Source: Bacteroidales bacterium (GTDB taxonomy: Bacteria; Bacillota; Clostridia; Lachnospirales; Lachnospiraceae). Taken from it: 57,760 bases of DNA. Under the pieces are notes generated by a model. The model saw only the letters and a program-made list of their open reading frames with translations, ran no database searches and was not told the origin of the DNA. Positions 27,725 through 35,601 of this stretch are shown here, in pieces. Location of the stretch: NCBI GenBank assembly GCA_023664535.1, contig JAMPFJ010000019.1, forward strand, positions 1-57,760, given 5' to 3'. Every line of letters begins with the position of its first letter. Positions within the stretch are counted from its first letter, which is position 1. Both the position numbers and the translations under genes were made by a program.

Positions 27725-28846
27725 ATGAGACAAAGGGAGCATTTGTGGATACATGATAAGCCTGCAGGCTCGGTAATGATGATTACGTTCTGTTTTACTT
27801 TTTTTATTCTGGTCAATGTTCTCAGAATACAAAATATGCAAAGTGCGGCAAAAGAACAGGCAGAAAAGGAGCATTACAGGAGCAGTCATATCTTTCAGTA
27901 TCAAACGTCGGATACTGAAACGGTAAATTCAAGAATACCGATGGATAAGTTAAATATTACCCGGGGAAATGTAATTGTTGTTTTTAAAACCGTAGTTGGA
28001 ACCGGTTATTCAATTGCGCCGATTCATATGGTAATAAGTTATAATGAGCCTCTTGTGGAGGAATTGCAGGAGGGAAGGTTTCCAACGGATAATGAGATTT
28101 CACATGGACGAAAATGTGTGGTGGTCGGTGAAGGATTATTGCGCTTGACAGAGAAGAAAGAAAATAGCCGGGAAATGGTAATTAATGGTGTTTCCTATAC
28201 CATAACAGGAGTATTAAAAGATATTACCGGAGATGGAAATGATAACCGGGTGATTGTTTTTTATCCCTGTTTTTCCGAAAAATCGATGGAAGATTTAAAC
28301 GGTGAGTACTGGTTTGATATTGAATATGGAAGTAATCTTGGTGAAATTGAACAGATTGATGAATTGCAGGCATGGTTATATCGGTTTGCGGCACCAGAGC
28401 ATTTTGTTACTGTTGATTCGGAAGAAATGAATAAATTGAATGATGCCAGAACGTTGGAGCAAATGATGAACAGATATAAATTATTTGTTTTGTATGGTTT
28501 ATTTATACTTTGCATGGGCGGTTGTTTTATTGTCTCTTCAATCTGGATTAAACGCAGAAGAAAAGAAATGATAATCCGCAAGGCTTTTGGAAGTAGTTTT
28601 TGGGAAATTTCCTGCATTATCTTCAGGGATTTGCTTATGATAATGGGGGGAGCCATTTTGATGGATATCGTAATATTTTCAGTGCAAAGTGTGGTTACCG
28701 GAAAAGCCATAATGAGACAGGAGTATTTGTATCACAATCTATTGTATTTGATTGGAGCGGGAGTGGCTGTAATTTTTGTTACGTTAATAATACCTCTTTA
28801 TACGGTTTCTAAAATCAGTCCGGCAGAGGGGACAAGAAATTTTTAA
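27725..28846 (+). CDS. FtsX/MacB-like ABC permease subunit (second)
   Basis: 373 aa. One N-terminal helix (~16-34) is followed by a periplasmic-core-like domain (~35-255; VVVGEGLLRL, GVSYTITGVLKD resembling the MacB_PCD fold). Three helices follow (~256-276, ~303-325, ~345-367), ending ISPAEGTRNF. RRRKEMIIRKAFGSSFWEI matches the cytoplasmic FtsX coupling segment (R-x-x-E-x-x-I-x-K-A-x-G) that contacts the ATPase; the first permease has only a degenerate equivalent. The two subunits would form a heterodimer. The ATG follows GGGAGAAAAA. Confidence 0.82.
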   Translation: MRQREHLWIHDKPAGSVMMITFCFTFFILVNVLRIQNMQSAAKEQAEKEHYRSSHIFQYQTSDTETVNSRIPMDKLNITRGNVIVVFKTVVGTGYSIAPIHMVISYNEPLVEELQEGRFPTDNEISHGRKCVVVGEGLLRLTEKKENSREMVINGVSYTITGVLKDITGDGNDNRVIVFYPCFSEKSMEDLNGEYWFDIEYGSNLGEIEQIDELQAWLYRFAAPEHFVTVDSEEMNKLNDARTLEQMMNRYKLFVLYGLFILCMGGCFIVSSIWIKRRRKEMIIRKAFGSSFWEISCIIFRDLLMIMGGAILMDIVIFSVQSVVTGKAIMRQEYLYHNLLYLIGAGVAVIFVTLIIPLYTVSKISPAEGTRNF

Positions 28847-28910
28847 TCCGGATAATGAAAACTGAAGATGAGAAAAAAAGCTTAAACGAACCTTGAATGG
28901 AGGATAGGAA

Positions 28911-29582
28911 ATGATTGTGTTAAAGCAGATAACAAAAACCTATGGAAAAGGGGAAAGCACTGTCCGTGCCTTACAGGATGTATCGCTTGAAATACAGAAA
29001 GGGGAGATGATTTCCATTATGGGAGCATCCGGTTCCGGGAAATCTACGCTTCTTAATGTATTGGGGTGTATGGATAAATTTGATTCCGGAGAGTATTTTT
29101 ACCAGGATATTGCAGTGCATAATCTGGAGAAAAATAAACGGCACCAGTTTCGCAAAGAGCACATTGGTTTTGTATTTCAACAATTTGCACTGATGAACCA
29201 GTATACGGTATATGAGAATGTGGAATTACCCCTTTGTATTCAAAATGTGCCGAAGAAAGAGAGAAAAAGAAGGGTAAATGAGGCTTTGGAGCAGATGAGA
29301 ATCCGGGAACTGGCGAAAAAAATGCCCACAAAAATATCAGGCGGACAGCAGCAGCGCTGTGCAATCGCAAGGGCGCTGGCATCCGGAAATGAACTGATTC
29401 TGGCAGATGAGCCGACAGGAGCTTTGGACGTGGACAACGGGAATGAAATTATGAATATTTTAACGCAGCTCAATAAACAGGGAAAGACCCTGGTGGTTAT
29501 TACACATGACCCGGAAATTGCCGCCCGTACACAGAGGATTCTCCATATGGAGGACGGAAGGATTGTAGAGCATGATGAGTAA
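28911..29582 (+). CDS. LolD/MacB-type ABC transporter ATP-binding protein
   Basis: 223 aa, a complete ABC ATPase. Walker A is GASGSGKST, Q-loop FVFQQFALM, signature ISGGQQQRCAIARAL, Walker B LILADEPTGALD, and H-loop VVITHDPEIA. Length and motifs place it with the LolD/MacB/BceA group that drives FtsX-type permeases. The two permeases immediately upstream are its evident partners. It overlaps the start of the downstream lipoprotein gene by 11 bases (ATGATGAGTAA), which implies translational coupling and stoichiometric production. Confidence 0.92.
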   Translation: MIVLKQITKTYGKGESTVRALQDVSLEIQKGEMISIMGASGSGKSTLLNVLGCMDKFDSGEYFYQDIAVHNLEKNKRHQFRKEHIGFVFQQFALMNQYTVYENVELPLCIQNVPKKERKRRVNEALEQMRIRELAKKMPTKISGGQQQRCAIARALASGNELILADEPTGALDVDNGNEIMNILTQLNKQGKTLVVITHDPEIAARTQRILHMEDGRIVEHDE

Positions 29583-31776
29583 AATGCGGTATTGCAAATA
29601 TATAGCGAAGATTTTTATGATAGGCCTGATGCTTGTCGGATGCAATCAAAAAGAGATAACGGAGACGGATTCGTTTCATCTGGAAGAGATATGCAGTCTT
29701 AATCAGCTACAGGAAGAGAGTGGAATCAGCCATGGAGAGATATTAACCGGGACAGGACGAAAGGATAAGGGTTACTTTGTGCTGGGTTCATATGAAGGAG
29801 AGGATACGCAATGGTTGTTTTATCAGGTGCAGGAAGAAGAGGTGTTACAGACTTTTTCTGTGGAGGTGAACGGAGATAATGAAATAAAAGCATTTGACGT
29901 TGATTCAAAAGGAAATTATTATTTTCTGAAAAATGAGTATGACGCTAGGGAGAAGAATACTGTTCTTGTCAGAATTGACATTGCAGCAAAGAAGATGAGG
30001 GAGGTTTCACTGGACGGCAGAATCAGTGAGTACGATACGGTTCAACATCTGCAGTTAGATGGAAAAGATAATCTTTATCTGTTTTTTGAATCGGGAAAGA
30101 TTTCAGTGTTTTCTACGGATATGGAATGGCAGTATGATATAACAGAACATGAAGAAGAGTATATATTAGATGTGGCAAGAAGCAGGAACGAAGAGATAAT
30201 CTTTGTGTCTGCAAGATATGAGGGGGATAAAGAGCTTTTAAAAATTTATCGTCTTGACGAAAGCACAAAAGATACTGTGGAAATCATGCAGCTGGAGGAA
30301 GAGGAATATTTTCCGGAGATACTGATAAACGGAATGGGACAGTATGATTATTATGTGAGAGGAAAAAAAGGAATCTGTGGAGGGCGGACAGGGGAAAAGC
30401 GCTTAATTCCCATTCTTTATTGGGAGAAAACAGATTTTGTTCCGGATGAAATCGGTAAACTCTATGCCGTGTCCGATGAAAGGTGGTTTGCTTTACAGCA
30501 GACGGACAGATTGTCTTTAATTTACATAGTGAAGGGAAAGGAAAAAAAGGAAAGGCAAATTCTGCAGCTGGCATGTGTGGAAGCGGACAGTAATCTGCAA
30601 AAGGAGGTTGCGGATTTTAATCAAACCAATAAAGATTATGAGATTGAGATTATTTCCTATAGCGACAGAGTGAATCCCGAGCAGGGATTGATTATGGATT
30701 TGTCTGTCGGCTCGGATTTTGATATAGTAATGATTCCTTCGGAGGAAGCGGATAAATGGATTGCCAGAAATCTGTTTGTAGATTTGTATCCTTTTCTTGA
30801 TGCGGATTCGGGATTGAAAAGAGAGGATTTTTTTGAAAATCTGTTACAGGCATATGAGTGGAACGGAAAATTATATCAGACTGTCTCGTGGGTACATTTG
30901 CAATGTCTGGTGACAAAAAAATCCCATCTGGAAAAGGAAAGCGAATGGAGTCTTGATACGTTTGAAGCTCTGCTTAAGGATTTTCCCGAAGCGGCGGTTT
31001 ATACAGATGCGTCAAAAGCATCCGTGTTGAGACAGTTTTTGGAAACAACAGATGTTGAGTTAGTGGATTGGAAAAAGAAAAGCTGTTCCTTTAATACGGA
31101 TACCTTTAAGAGGATGATGGAATTGGCAAACCGATATGGGATTGAAGACGGAAATTTAGAACCGGAAAATGAAATACAGGCATTGCGGGATAACAGATTG
31201 TTGTTTTCCCAGACTATTCTCACCCCGACGGAAATCGTGTTATATGATGAAGCGTTAGCCGGTGATTATGCTGTGGTGGCATCGCCTTTTCAGGAAGGTG
31301 CAAATATTTATTCCAGTGCGCCGCAGTTTGGAATTGTTGCAAAAAGCGAGAAACAGGATGCGGCATGGCAATTTTTAAGAAGATTTTTCACGAAACCGTA
31401 TCAGGATTTTTCAAAAGATATTTTGCTTATGGGTACAGAATATGTTGGGATACCGGTGAGAAAAGATTGTTTTGAGGCTTTGCTAAAGCGATATACGGCA
31501 ACGCAGCCTTATGAAGTAGATGGAGAGTGGTTTAATCCGTATATAGCCGCCATCGGCAATGACCGTTACGAATTTGAAATGGAAAAACCCTTGACGGTTG
31601 AACAGGAAGTGATTTTCCGGGAGATTGTGGCGAATGCAGAGAAAAGGGAAGGAATGGATGTTCGGATTGAGGAAATTATACTGGCGGAGGCACAGAGTTA
31701 TTTCTCAGGAGACAAGGGATTGGAAGAAACAATAGAGATTATTCAAAAAAGGGTCTCCACATACTTAAATGAGTAG
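29572..31776 (+). CDS. Lipoprotein fusing a propeller-like domain to a solute-binding domain
   Basis: 734 aa. A lipobox (LMLVGC, Cys24) anchors it outside the membrane. Residues ~40-330 contain repeated W/Y-strand units (GKGYFVLGSYEGEDTQW, FDVDSKGNYYFL, LQLDGKDNLYLFF), suggestive of a beta-propeller. Residues ~333-700 resemble an ABC type-1 extracellular solute-binding protein: LQLACVEADSNLQKEVADFNQTNKDYEIEI, GSDFDIVMIPSEEADKW, YQTVSWVHLQCLV, and a late AWQFLRRFFTKPYQD. SBPs of this fold normally serve sugar importers, but no importer permease is present; the gene is coupled to a MacB-like ATPase. It therefore may act as an external sensor or receptor for this unusual system. The family assignment of the N-terminal half is tentative. 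Confidence 0.75.
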   Translation: MMSKMRYCKYIAKIFMIGLMLVGCNQKEITETDSFHLEEICSLNQLQEESGISHGEILTGTGRKDKGYFVLGSYEGEDTQWLFYQVQEEEVLQTFSVEVNGDNEIKAFDVDSKGNYYFLKNEYDAREKNTVLVRIDIAAKKMREVSLDGRISEYDTVQHLQLDGKDNLYLFFESGKISVFSTDMEWQYDITEHEEEYILDVARSRNEEIIFVSARYEGDKELLKIYRLDESTKDTVEIMQLEEEEYFPEILINGMGQYDYYVRGKKGICGGRTGEKRLIPILYWEKTDFVPDEIGKLYAVSDERWFALQQTDRLSLIYIVKGKEKKERQILQLACVEADSNLQKEVADFNQTNKDYEIEIISYSDRVNPEQGLIMDLSVGSDFDIVMIPSEEADKWIARNLFVDLYPFLDADSGLKREDFFENLLQAYEWNGKLYQTVSWVHLQCLVTKKSHLEKESEWSLDTFEALLKDFPEAAVYTDASKASVLRQFLETTDVELVDWKKKSCSFNTDTFKRMMELANRYGIEDGNLEPENEIQALRDNRLLFSQTILTPTEIVLYDEALAGDYAVVASPFQEGANIYSSAPQFGIVAKSEKQDAAWQFLRRFFTKPYQDFSKDILLMGTEYVGIPVRKDCFEALLKRYTATQPYEVDGEWFNPYIAAIGNDRYEFEMEKPLTVEQEVIFREIVANAEKREGMDVRIEEIILAEAQSYFSGDKGLEETIEIIQKRVSTYLNE

Positions 31777-31789
31777 CATTAAGTGTGAA

Positions 31790-31848
31790 AAAACCCTCTG
31801 GAATGAAGTATCCCTTGCGTAAGGATACTTTTCCGGAGGGTCTTTTTA
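31790..31848. terminator. Bidirectional terminator between the ABC locus and the exonuclease gene
   Basis: A long hairpin: ACCCTCTGGAA (31793-31803) pairs with TTCCGGAGGGT (31831-31841), with an inner AGTATCC/GGATACT stem. TTTTT follows on the plus strand and TTTTTT on the minus strand. It serves the convergent genes ending at 31776 and 31846. Confidence 0.93.
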
Positions 31849-32808
31849 TGATGCGTTTTTCTTCTGGTGTCTTTTTTCTTTTCGCTTTATTCTCAATTCA
31901 TCCTGTCGGTTTTTGATTTTGTCGTATTCTTTTTTGGAGATTTTCTCTACAGTCTTAATGACGAAAATATCGCCGTCCTTTGTGGTTTTAAATCGTATTT
32001 TTCCACAAATCAGACCATGTGTCCAGCATTTACCGACGCAAATCTGGGTAGTCTGGCTGTTTACAAACCATTTGATTTTTTTTGACAGCTTGCGGTTGCA
32101 TTTATGGCAGCGGAGAGTGTCAATATTCTTATCCTTTAACGCCTCTTTTTTGCTCTGGAAGGTACGGGTAATATATTCGCTGTAATTACTGTGCAAAGAG
32201 GTAATCTCTTCCTCTTCACAGGTCGGATAGTGGTAATAGTCAATACTATACATATCGGAAAGTTTTTTCCGGTTCATTTCCTGAAATACCTTTGCCGTAT
32301 AAAATGCATCGTTTTTTGCACTGTGAAAAGGTGCGTCAATGGGAATATGAAGCTCGGTTACCGCTTTTTCCAGACTTGGTGTCTGTAATTTATCCCCTAA
32401 ATGATTGATGGCAAAAATTTCCTGAAGATTATAAAATTTCAGAGGGAGAGCAAAATTTTTGAGATAATAAAAATCCATATTTTGTTGGAGATAGGTTAAA
32501 TCTAAAGGACCCCATGTACAGAATATGTAATCTTCACCACACCATTTTTTAAATTCGCGAAAAACCACATCAAAAGGACGCCCGGTTCGGAGAAGAGTCT
32601 CATCATAATTCAATATCTCTCGGATTTTCGCCTGTAGCCGTCGATAAATTCTGGGTTTAATAATACTTCCGTATTGGTCAACAATATTAAATTTGTTATC
32701 AAGTTTAGCAGCACCAATCTCAATGATTTCAAAGGGCAGACGTGGATTTTCCCCAGTCTGTCCGGAAGCACTTTGATTCCACTCTAAATCCAATACAATA
32801 TAGTTCAT
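31846..32808 (-). CDS. DEDDh 3'-5' exonuclease (DnaQ-like) with C-terminal Cys-rich extension
   Basis: 320 aa. The exonuclease fold carries all catalytic residues: Asp7 and Glu9 (LDLEW), an Asp in TWGPLDLTYL, and His/Asp in PFHSAKNDAFYTAKV, which places it in the DEDDh class. The C-terminal ~110 residues are basic and carry a zinc-ribbon-like set (CHKCNRK...ICVGKCWTHGLICGK), followed by a long Lys/Arg-rich tail. It resembles stand-alone KapD/ERI-type nucleases that trim RNA or DNA rather than the polymerase proofreading subunit. The substrate is unknown. It runs head-on to the ABC operon. Confidence 0.85.
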   Translation of the reverse strand: MNYIVLDLEWNQSASGQTGENPRLPFEIIEIGAAKLDNKFNIVDQYGSIIKPRIYRRLQAKIREILNYDETLLRTGRPFDVVFREFKKWCGEDYIFCTWGPLDLTYLQQNMDFYYLKNFALPLKFYNLQEIFAINHLGDKLQTPSLEKAVTELHIPIDAPFHSAKNDAFYTAKVFQEMNRKKLSDMYSIDYYHYPTCEEEEITSLHSNYSEYITRTFQSKKEALKDKNIDTLRCHKCNRKLSKKIKWFVNSQTTQICVGKCWTHGLICGKIRFKTTKDGDIFVIKTVEKISKKEYDKIKNRQDELRIKRKEKRHQKKNAS

Positions 32809-32863
32809 GTTGTTCCTTCTAACTCACGATGGTGTGTAGTTTATTCTCTTTGCTATCGTATGA

Positions 32864-33436
32864 TTAGTTCGCCCGCATCCGCCTTACATTGTTATTATCG
32901 TCGTGATAATAATTGTCAATGGTCTTATTGATTTCTTCCAAAATATCAATCGTTTCCTGGGAGGTACTGGTGGTATTGCCGTTTAACTGGACAAGAAGCT
33001 TGGAAATACGTTCGGAGCTGCTTAATGATTTGTTGTTGTTTTCCTGTGCTTTTTTCACCAGAATCTGGGTACATATCTTTTGCTGTTCAATAAGCTCGGC
33101 ATTTAAACGCTGATTTTCTTCTCTCAACTGTTCAAGCTGCTCTAAGAGTGAATCATTCTGTTTAATATTGGTCATTTCCTCACGCTTTGCAACAGAATAG
33201 ATTCCTTTTTCTACTTTTACAAGCTCGGTCTGTTTATCTAAGGATATTGCGGATATCTCATCCATTTTTTTCACAATACTGTCTACTAAAAAATAGGTAT
33301 CCGCCAGAGCAATCAGTCCAAATACAATAATCAGTTCAAGCATTTTTGGCGCATTTAAAATTAAATATAATACAATGAGTAGAGAAGCAACAAAACCGAC
33401 AGCACTAAATGTTAAATTTGATTTTTTAATATTCAT
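32864..33436 (-). CDS. Two-TM coiled-coil protein of unknown function
   Basis: 190 aa. Two adjacent transmembrane helices (~8-27 and ~33-55) lie at the N-terminus, followed by a cytoplasmic coiled coil (~60-135: NDSLLEQLEQLREENQRLNAELIEQQ) and a low-complexity Asn/Ser-rich tail ending HDDNNNVRRMRAN. I recognise no family. Its exonuclease neighbour starts 55 bases downstream on the same strand, so they may share a transcript. Membrane-tethered coiled coils near parAB can organise nucleoid or division machinery, but nothing here shows that. Confidence 0.72.
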   Translation of the reverse strand: MNIKKSNLTFSAVGFVASLLIVLYLILNAPKMLELIIVFGLIALADTYFLVDSIVKKMDEISAISLDKQTELVKVEKGIYSVAKREEMTNIKQNDSLLEQLEQLREENQRLNAELIEQQKICTQILVKKAQENNNKSLSSSERISKLLVQLNGNTTSTSQETIDILEEINKTIDNYYHDDNNNVRRMRAN

Positions 33437-33599
33437 AGGATAACCCCCGATTTGATTTCTTATATTGATAAAAAGGTATTAGGTAAAATATAAATAATAT
33501 ACCTGCCGCAAAATTACATAAACATGTCCTTTAAATAATAGCATAGTTGATACGATTTTGCAATAAGGGCGGAATGTAAAAACGGAGGACAGAAATTCC

Positions 33600-33791
33600 T
33601 TATTCTTCGGTTTCCAGTTCCAACCGTTGCAATATATCCCTAGCGACATCACTTCGCAAAACAGCAGAAAGCATCGCTATCCCTTGTTCCGTAAACACGA
33701 ATGGTAATTTTCTACGCCCGCCATATCCATTATCATCTTCCAAACTTGAAGTCGCAATTTGCGACTTCAAGTTTTTACACTTCGTATATTT
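33600..33791 (-). pseudogene. ORF6N-domain (phage antirepressor-type) gene remnant
   Basis: On the minus strand the last ~60 codons of an ORF6N-like protein survive: [11 protein letters not shown], then [19 protein letters not shown] and [10 protein letters not shown], ending LETEE with a stop at 33600-33602. Reading upstream, a stop appears after only a few codons and the rest of the domain is missing, so this is a decayed fragment. ORF6N domains occur in phage and mobile-element regulators. The remaining part of this ~550-base gap (33437-33599 and 33792-33934) shows nothing I can identify. Confidence 0.75.
33742..33774. repeat. 33-nt perfect palindrome inside the ORF6N remnant
   Basis: AAACTTGAAGTCGCAA (33742-33757) and its exact reverse complement (33759-33774) flank a single T. 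No T-run follows closely enough to call it a terminator on either strand. Part of it encodes LKSQIATSS of the ORF6N remnant. Confidence 0.85.
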
Positions 33792-33934
33792 TTAAACTTG
33801 AAATTCCAAATCAGAATCTCAAGTTTTATGTACGCTTATTATTTGCCTTTACAGTATATCATACATTTTTCTATGGGGATAGCTGTAATTTTATGGAATC
33901 CATAGAAAAAGAGAACAAAGCAATCTGCCTTACA

Positions 33935-33976
33935 TGAAAAACGCCGAAAACCTTGAAAAATCAATGTTTTCGGCGA
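33935..33976 (-). terminator. Terminator downstream of tRNA-Arg
   Basis: CGCCGAAAAC (33942-33951) and GTTTTCGGCG (33966-33975) form a perfect 10-bp stem. On the minus strand it is followed by TTTTT. It begins 10 bases past the tRNA 3' end. Confidence 0.92.
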
Positions 33977-33985
33977 TGCTTTCAG

Positions 33986-34059
33986 CGTCGCTAAGAGGAT
34001 TTGAACCTCCGACCTACCGCTTAGGAGGCGGTCGCTCTATCCAGCTGAGCTATAGCGAC
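33986..34059 (-). tRNA. tRNA-Arg (anticodon CCU)
   Basis: Complete cloverleaf on the minus strand: acceptor GTCGCTA/TAGCGAC, D arm GCTC...GAGC, anticodon stem ACCGC/GCGGT with loop CTCCTAA (anticodon CCT, reading AGG), and T arm GGAGG/CCTCT (one wobble pair) with TTCAAAT loop. Discriminator G; CCA is not encoded. It reads AGG codons. Its terminator follows directly. The gene lies 41 bases past the DUF3881-like gene on the same strand. Confidence 0.97.
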
Positions 34060-34100
34060 ATATATAATTAGTTTTTTTGTTACCTTTTTTTTCTGTATGG

Positions 34101-34985
34101 TCAGCCAAAATCAATCTGCCCCTGTAACCAGATGATGCCTTTAAAACGTCTGCCGACTTTTGGTTCTCCCTGCAGGTCGATAGAGTTAATGGCGACATTG
34201 ATAGTGAGGTCATTGCATACCACAATTAGATTATACACCATTTCATCGGAAAATTCATTAGTAATTTGTTCTATTTTTTGAATAATTCCTAAAATGGAAT
34301 AGTGCTCATTGTCAATTCCGAAAGGCATAAAATAGGTTTCCACTACCGTAAATAAATCTTCATCCTTGATTCGTTTGCTGATAAGGGAATAGGTATCCAT
34401 ATCATCCAGCGTGAGATTTTCCAAAGCATCCATATCTCCGGACTTTGCCTTTGCAATTAAATTGCGTCGTTCCTTATTGCTGATGGGCTGCTTCTCGTAG
34501 GGAAAGGACATATATTCCAAGCGGACACCATATATAATTCTCCCCTCCAGGGAGAGGGCGCCGAATTTAACTTTTTTCGGTATTTTATAATAATTATTTG
34601 ACCAGGTACTTTTTACATGGTCAACAATATTTTGGAGGGCATAAATTAAAGTGATGCCCAGGTTAAAATCATCGGATACTCCGGAATAAGCTTCCTTATC
34701 TTTATGGGGTTCAATCTGAATATCGGATTGAATAGTGGTATGGGTACCCTGACAGTAAGGAAAGGAGTGGTCAAGATTTAATGTACCTTCTGTATCCTGC
34801 TCTGCGATAATAGAAATACCGATTCCGGCACCGAGGCTTCTGTTGATTTGAACAAGCAGGGTATCGGCGCTGATTTCAATTTCTCTTCGGTCGGTGGCAT
34901 TGTTTAACGCTACCGCTAATAATTTATTCTGTTCACCTTTATTTTTCAATTTGCTAAAGCCGATGGCTCGTAAATAATTGTGCAT
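34101..34985 (-). CDS. DUF3881-like protein
   Basis: About 294 aa; I chose the second of two adjacent ATGs because AGGAG lies 6 bases before it. Soluble, without signal peptide or membrane segments. The N-terminal MHNYLRAIGFSKLKNKGEQNKLL and the region YGVRLEYMSFPYEKQPISNKERRNLI look like the DUF3881 family found mostly in Clostridia, whose function is unknown; my assignment is from memory of that family and is not certain. It sits between the DUF4446/parB/parA genes and tRNA-Arg, transcribed in the same direction and starting 12 bases after the DUF4446 gene, so it is probably in the parAB operon. Confidence 0.7.
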   Translation of the reverse strand: MHNYLRAIGFSKLKNKGEQNKLLAVALNNATDRREIEISADTLLVQINRSLGAGIGISIIAEQDTEGTLNLDHSFPYCQGTHTTIQSDIQIEPHKDKEAYSGVSDDFNLGITLIYALQNIVDHVKSTWSNNYYKIPKKVKFGALSLEGRIIYGVRLEYMSFPYEKQPISNKERRNLIAKAKSGDMDALENLTLDDMDTYSLISKRIKDEDLFTVVETYFMPFGIDNEHYSILGIIQKIEQITNEFSDEMVYNLIVVCNDLTINVAINSIDLQGEPKVGRRFKGIIWLQGQIDFG

Positions 34986-34997
34986 CATGGACTCCTG

Positions 34998-35555
34998 TTA
35001 AAAGTTGATTTCCGGTTTTCTGTCTTCCCGTTCTTTTGCCGCTTCCTTTGCGCCTTCTTTACCGGTGGCAACATTCAGCGCCAGACGTTCTTCTTCCGAT
35101 AAAATATAGTAGGATTCTTCATTAGAAATTTCCTTACAATAGGTGAAGCAGCCTTCACGGCTATGCATGGATGTAATGATAATCCCATCGTGGTTTTCTG
35201 TCAAGAGTGCAAGGGAAAAACTGAGTTTTCCCGACATTTCCTTAAAAGCATCATACTTGACCAAACCGATTTTACAAAAAGTGGTCAGAAATTTGTCATT
35301 GATTAAATCAATATCCCGATTTTGTTGTTTTTCATTTTTGACAATCTGACGCATTTCAGAGAAGCGTTTTGCAATAATTTCTTCTAAATTGGCAGCGTCT
35401 CTTCCCGTAGTAAATTTAGAGAGGCGTTTATTTAGCTTGTTACACTTGGAAATAATTGTAAATATCCATATAAATTGGAGTAATACTACTACAATCAGTA
35501 TAATTACAACCAAATCTGTACTTATTCCAATGGAATCGAAAAAATTTGCTCCCAT
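34998..35555 (-). CDS. DUF4446 family membrane-anchored protein
   Basis: 185 aa. One N-terminal transmembrane helix (~13-37) is followed by a coiled-coil segment with SKFTGRDAANLEEIIAKRF, then a compact domain (VKYDAFKEMSGKLSFSLALLTENHDGIIITSMHSREGCFTYCKEI) diagnostic of DUF4446. The C-terminus is Lys/Glu-rich. DUF4446 genes are typically immediately downstream of parB in Clostridia, as here (46 bases). The role is unknown; the location suggests chromosome segregation or cell-cycle function. Confidence 0.9.
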   Translation of the reverse strand: MGANFFDSIGISTDLVVIILIVVVLLQFIWIFTIISKCNKLNKRLSKFTTGRDAANLEEIIAKRFSEMRQIVKNEKQQNRDIDLINDKFLTTFCKIGLVKYDAFKEMSGKLSFSLALLTENHDGIIITSMHSREGCFTYCKEISNEESYYILSEEERLALNVATGKEGAKEAAKEREDRKPEINF

Positions 35556-35601
35556 TAATTTTTCCTCTGCTCTTTCTGATTATTCTTTTTTCTTTTTCTT
35601 A

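Noticed and set aside
33742..33774. 33-nt palindrome considered as an intrinsic terminator.
   Set aside because: A one-base centre and no strict T-run suited to either strand's genes; it partly encodes the ORF6N motif LKSQIATSS.
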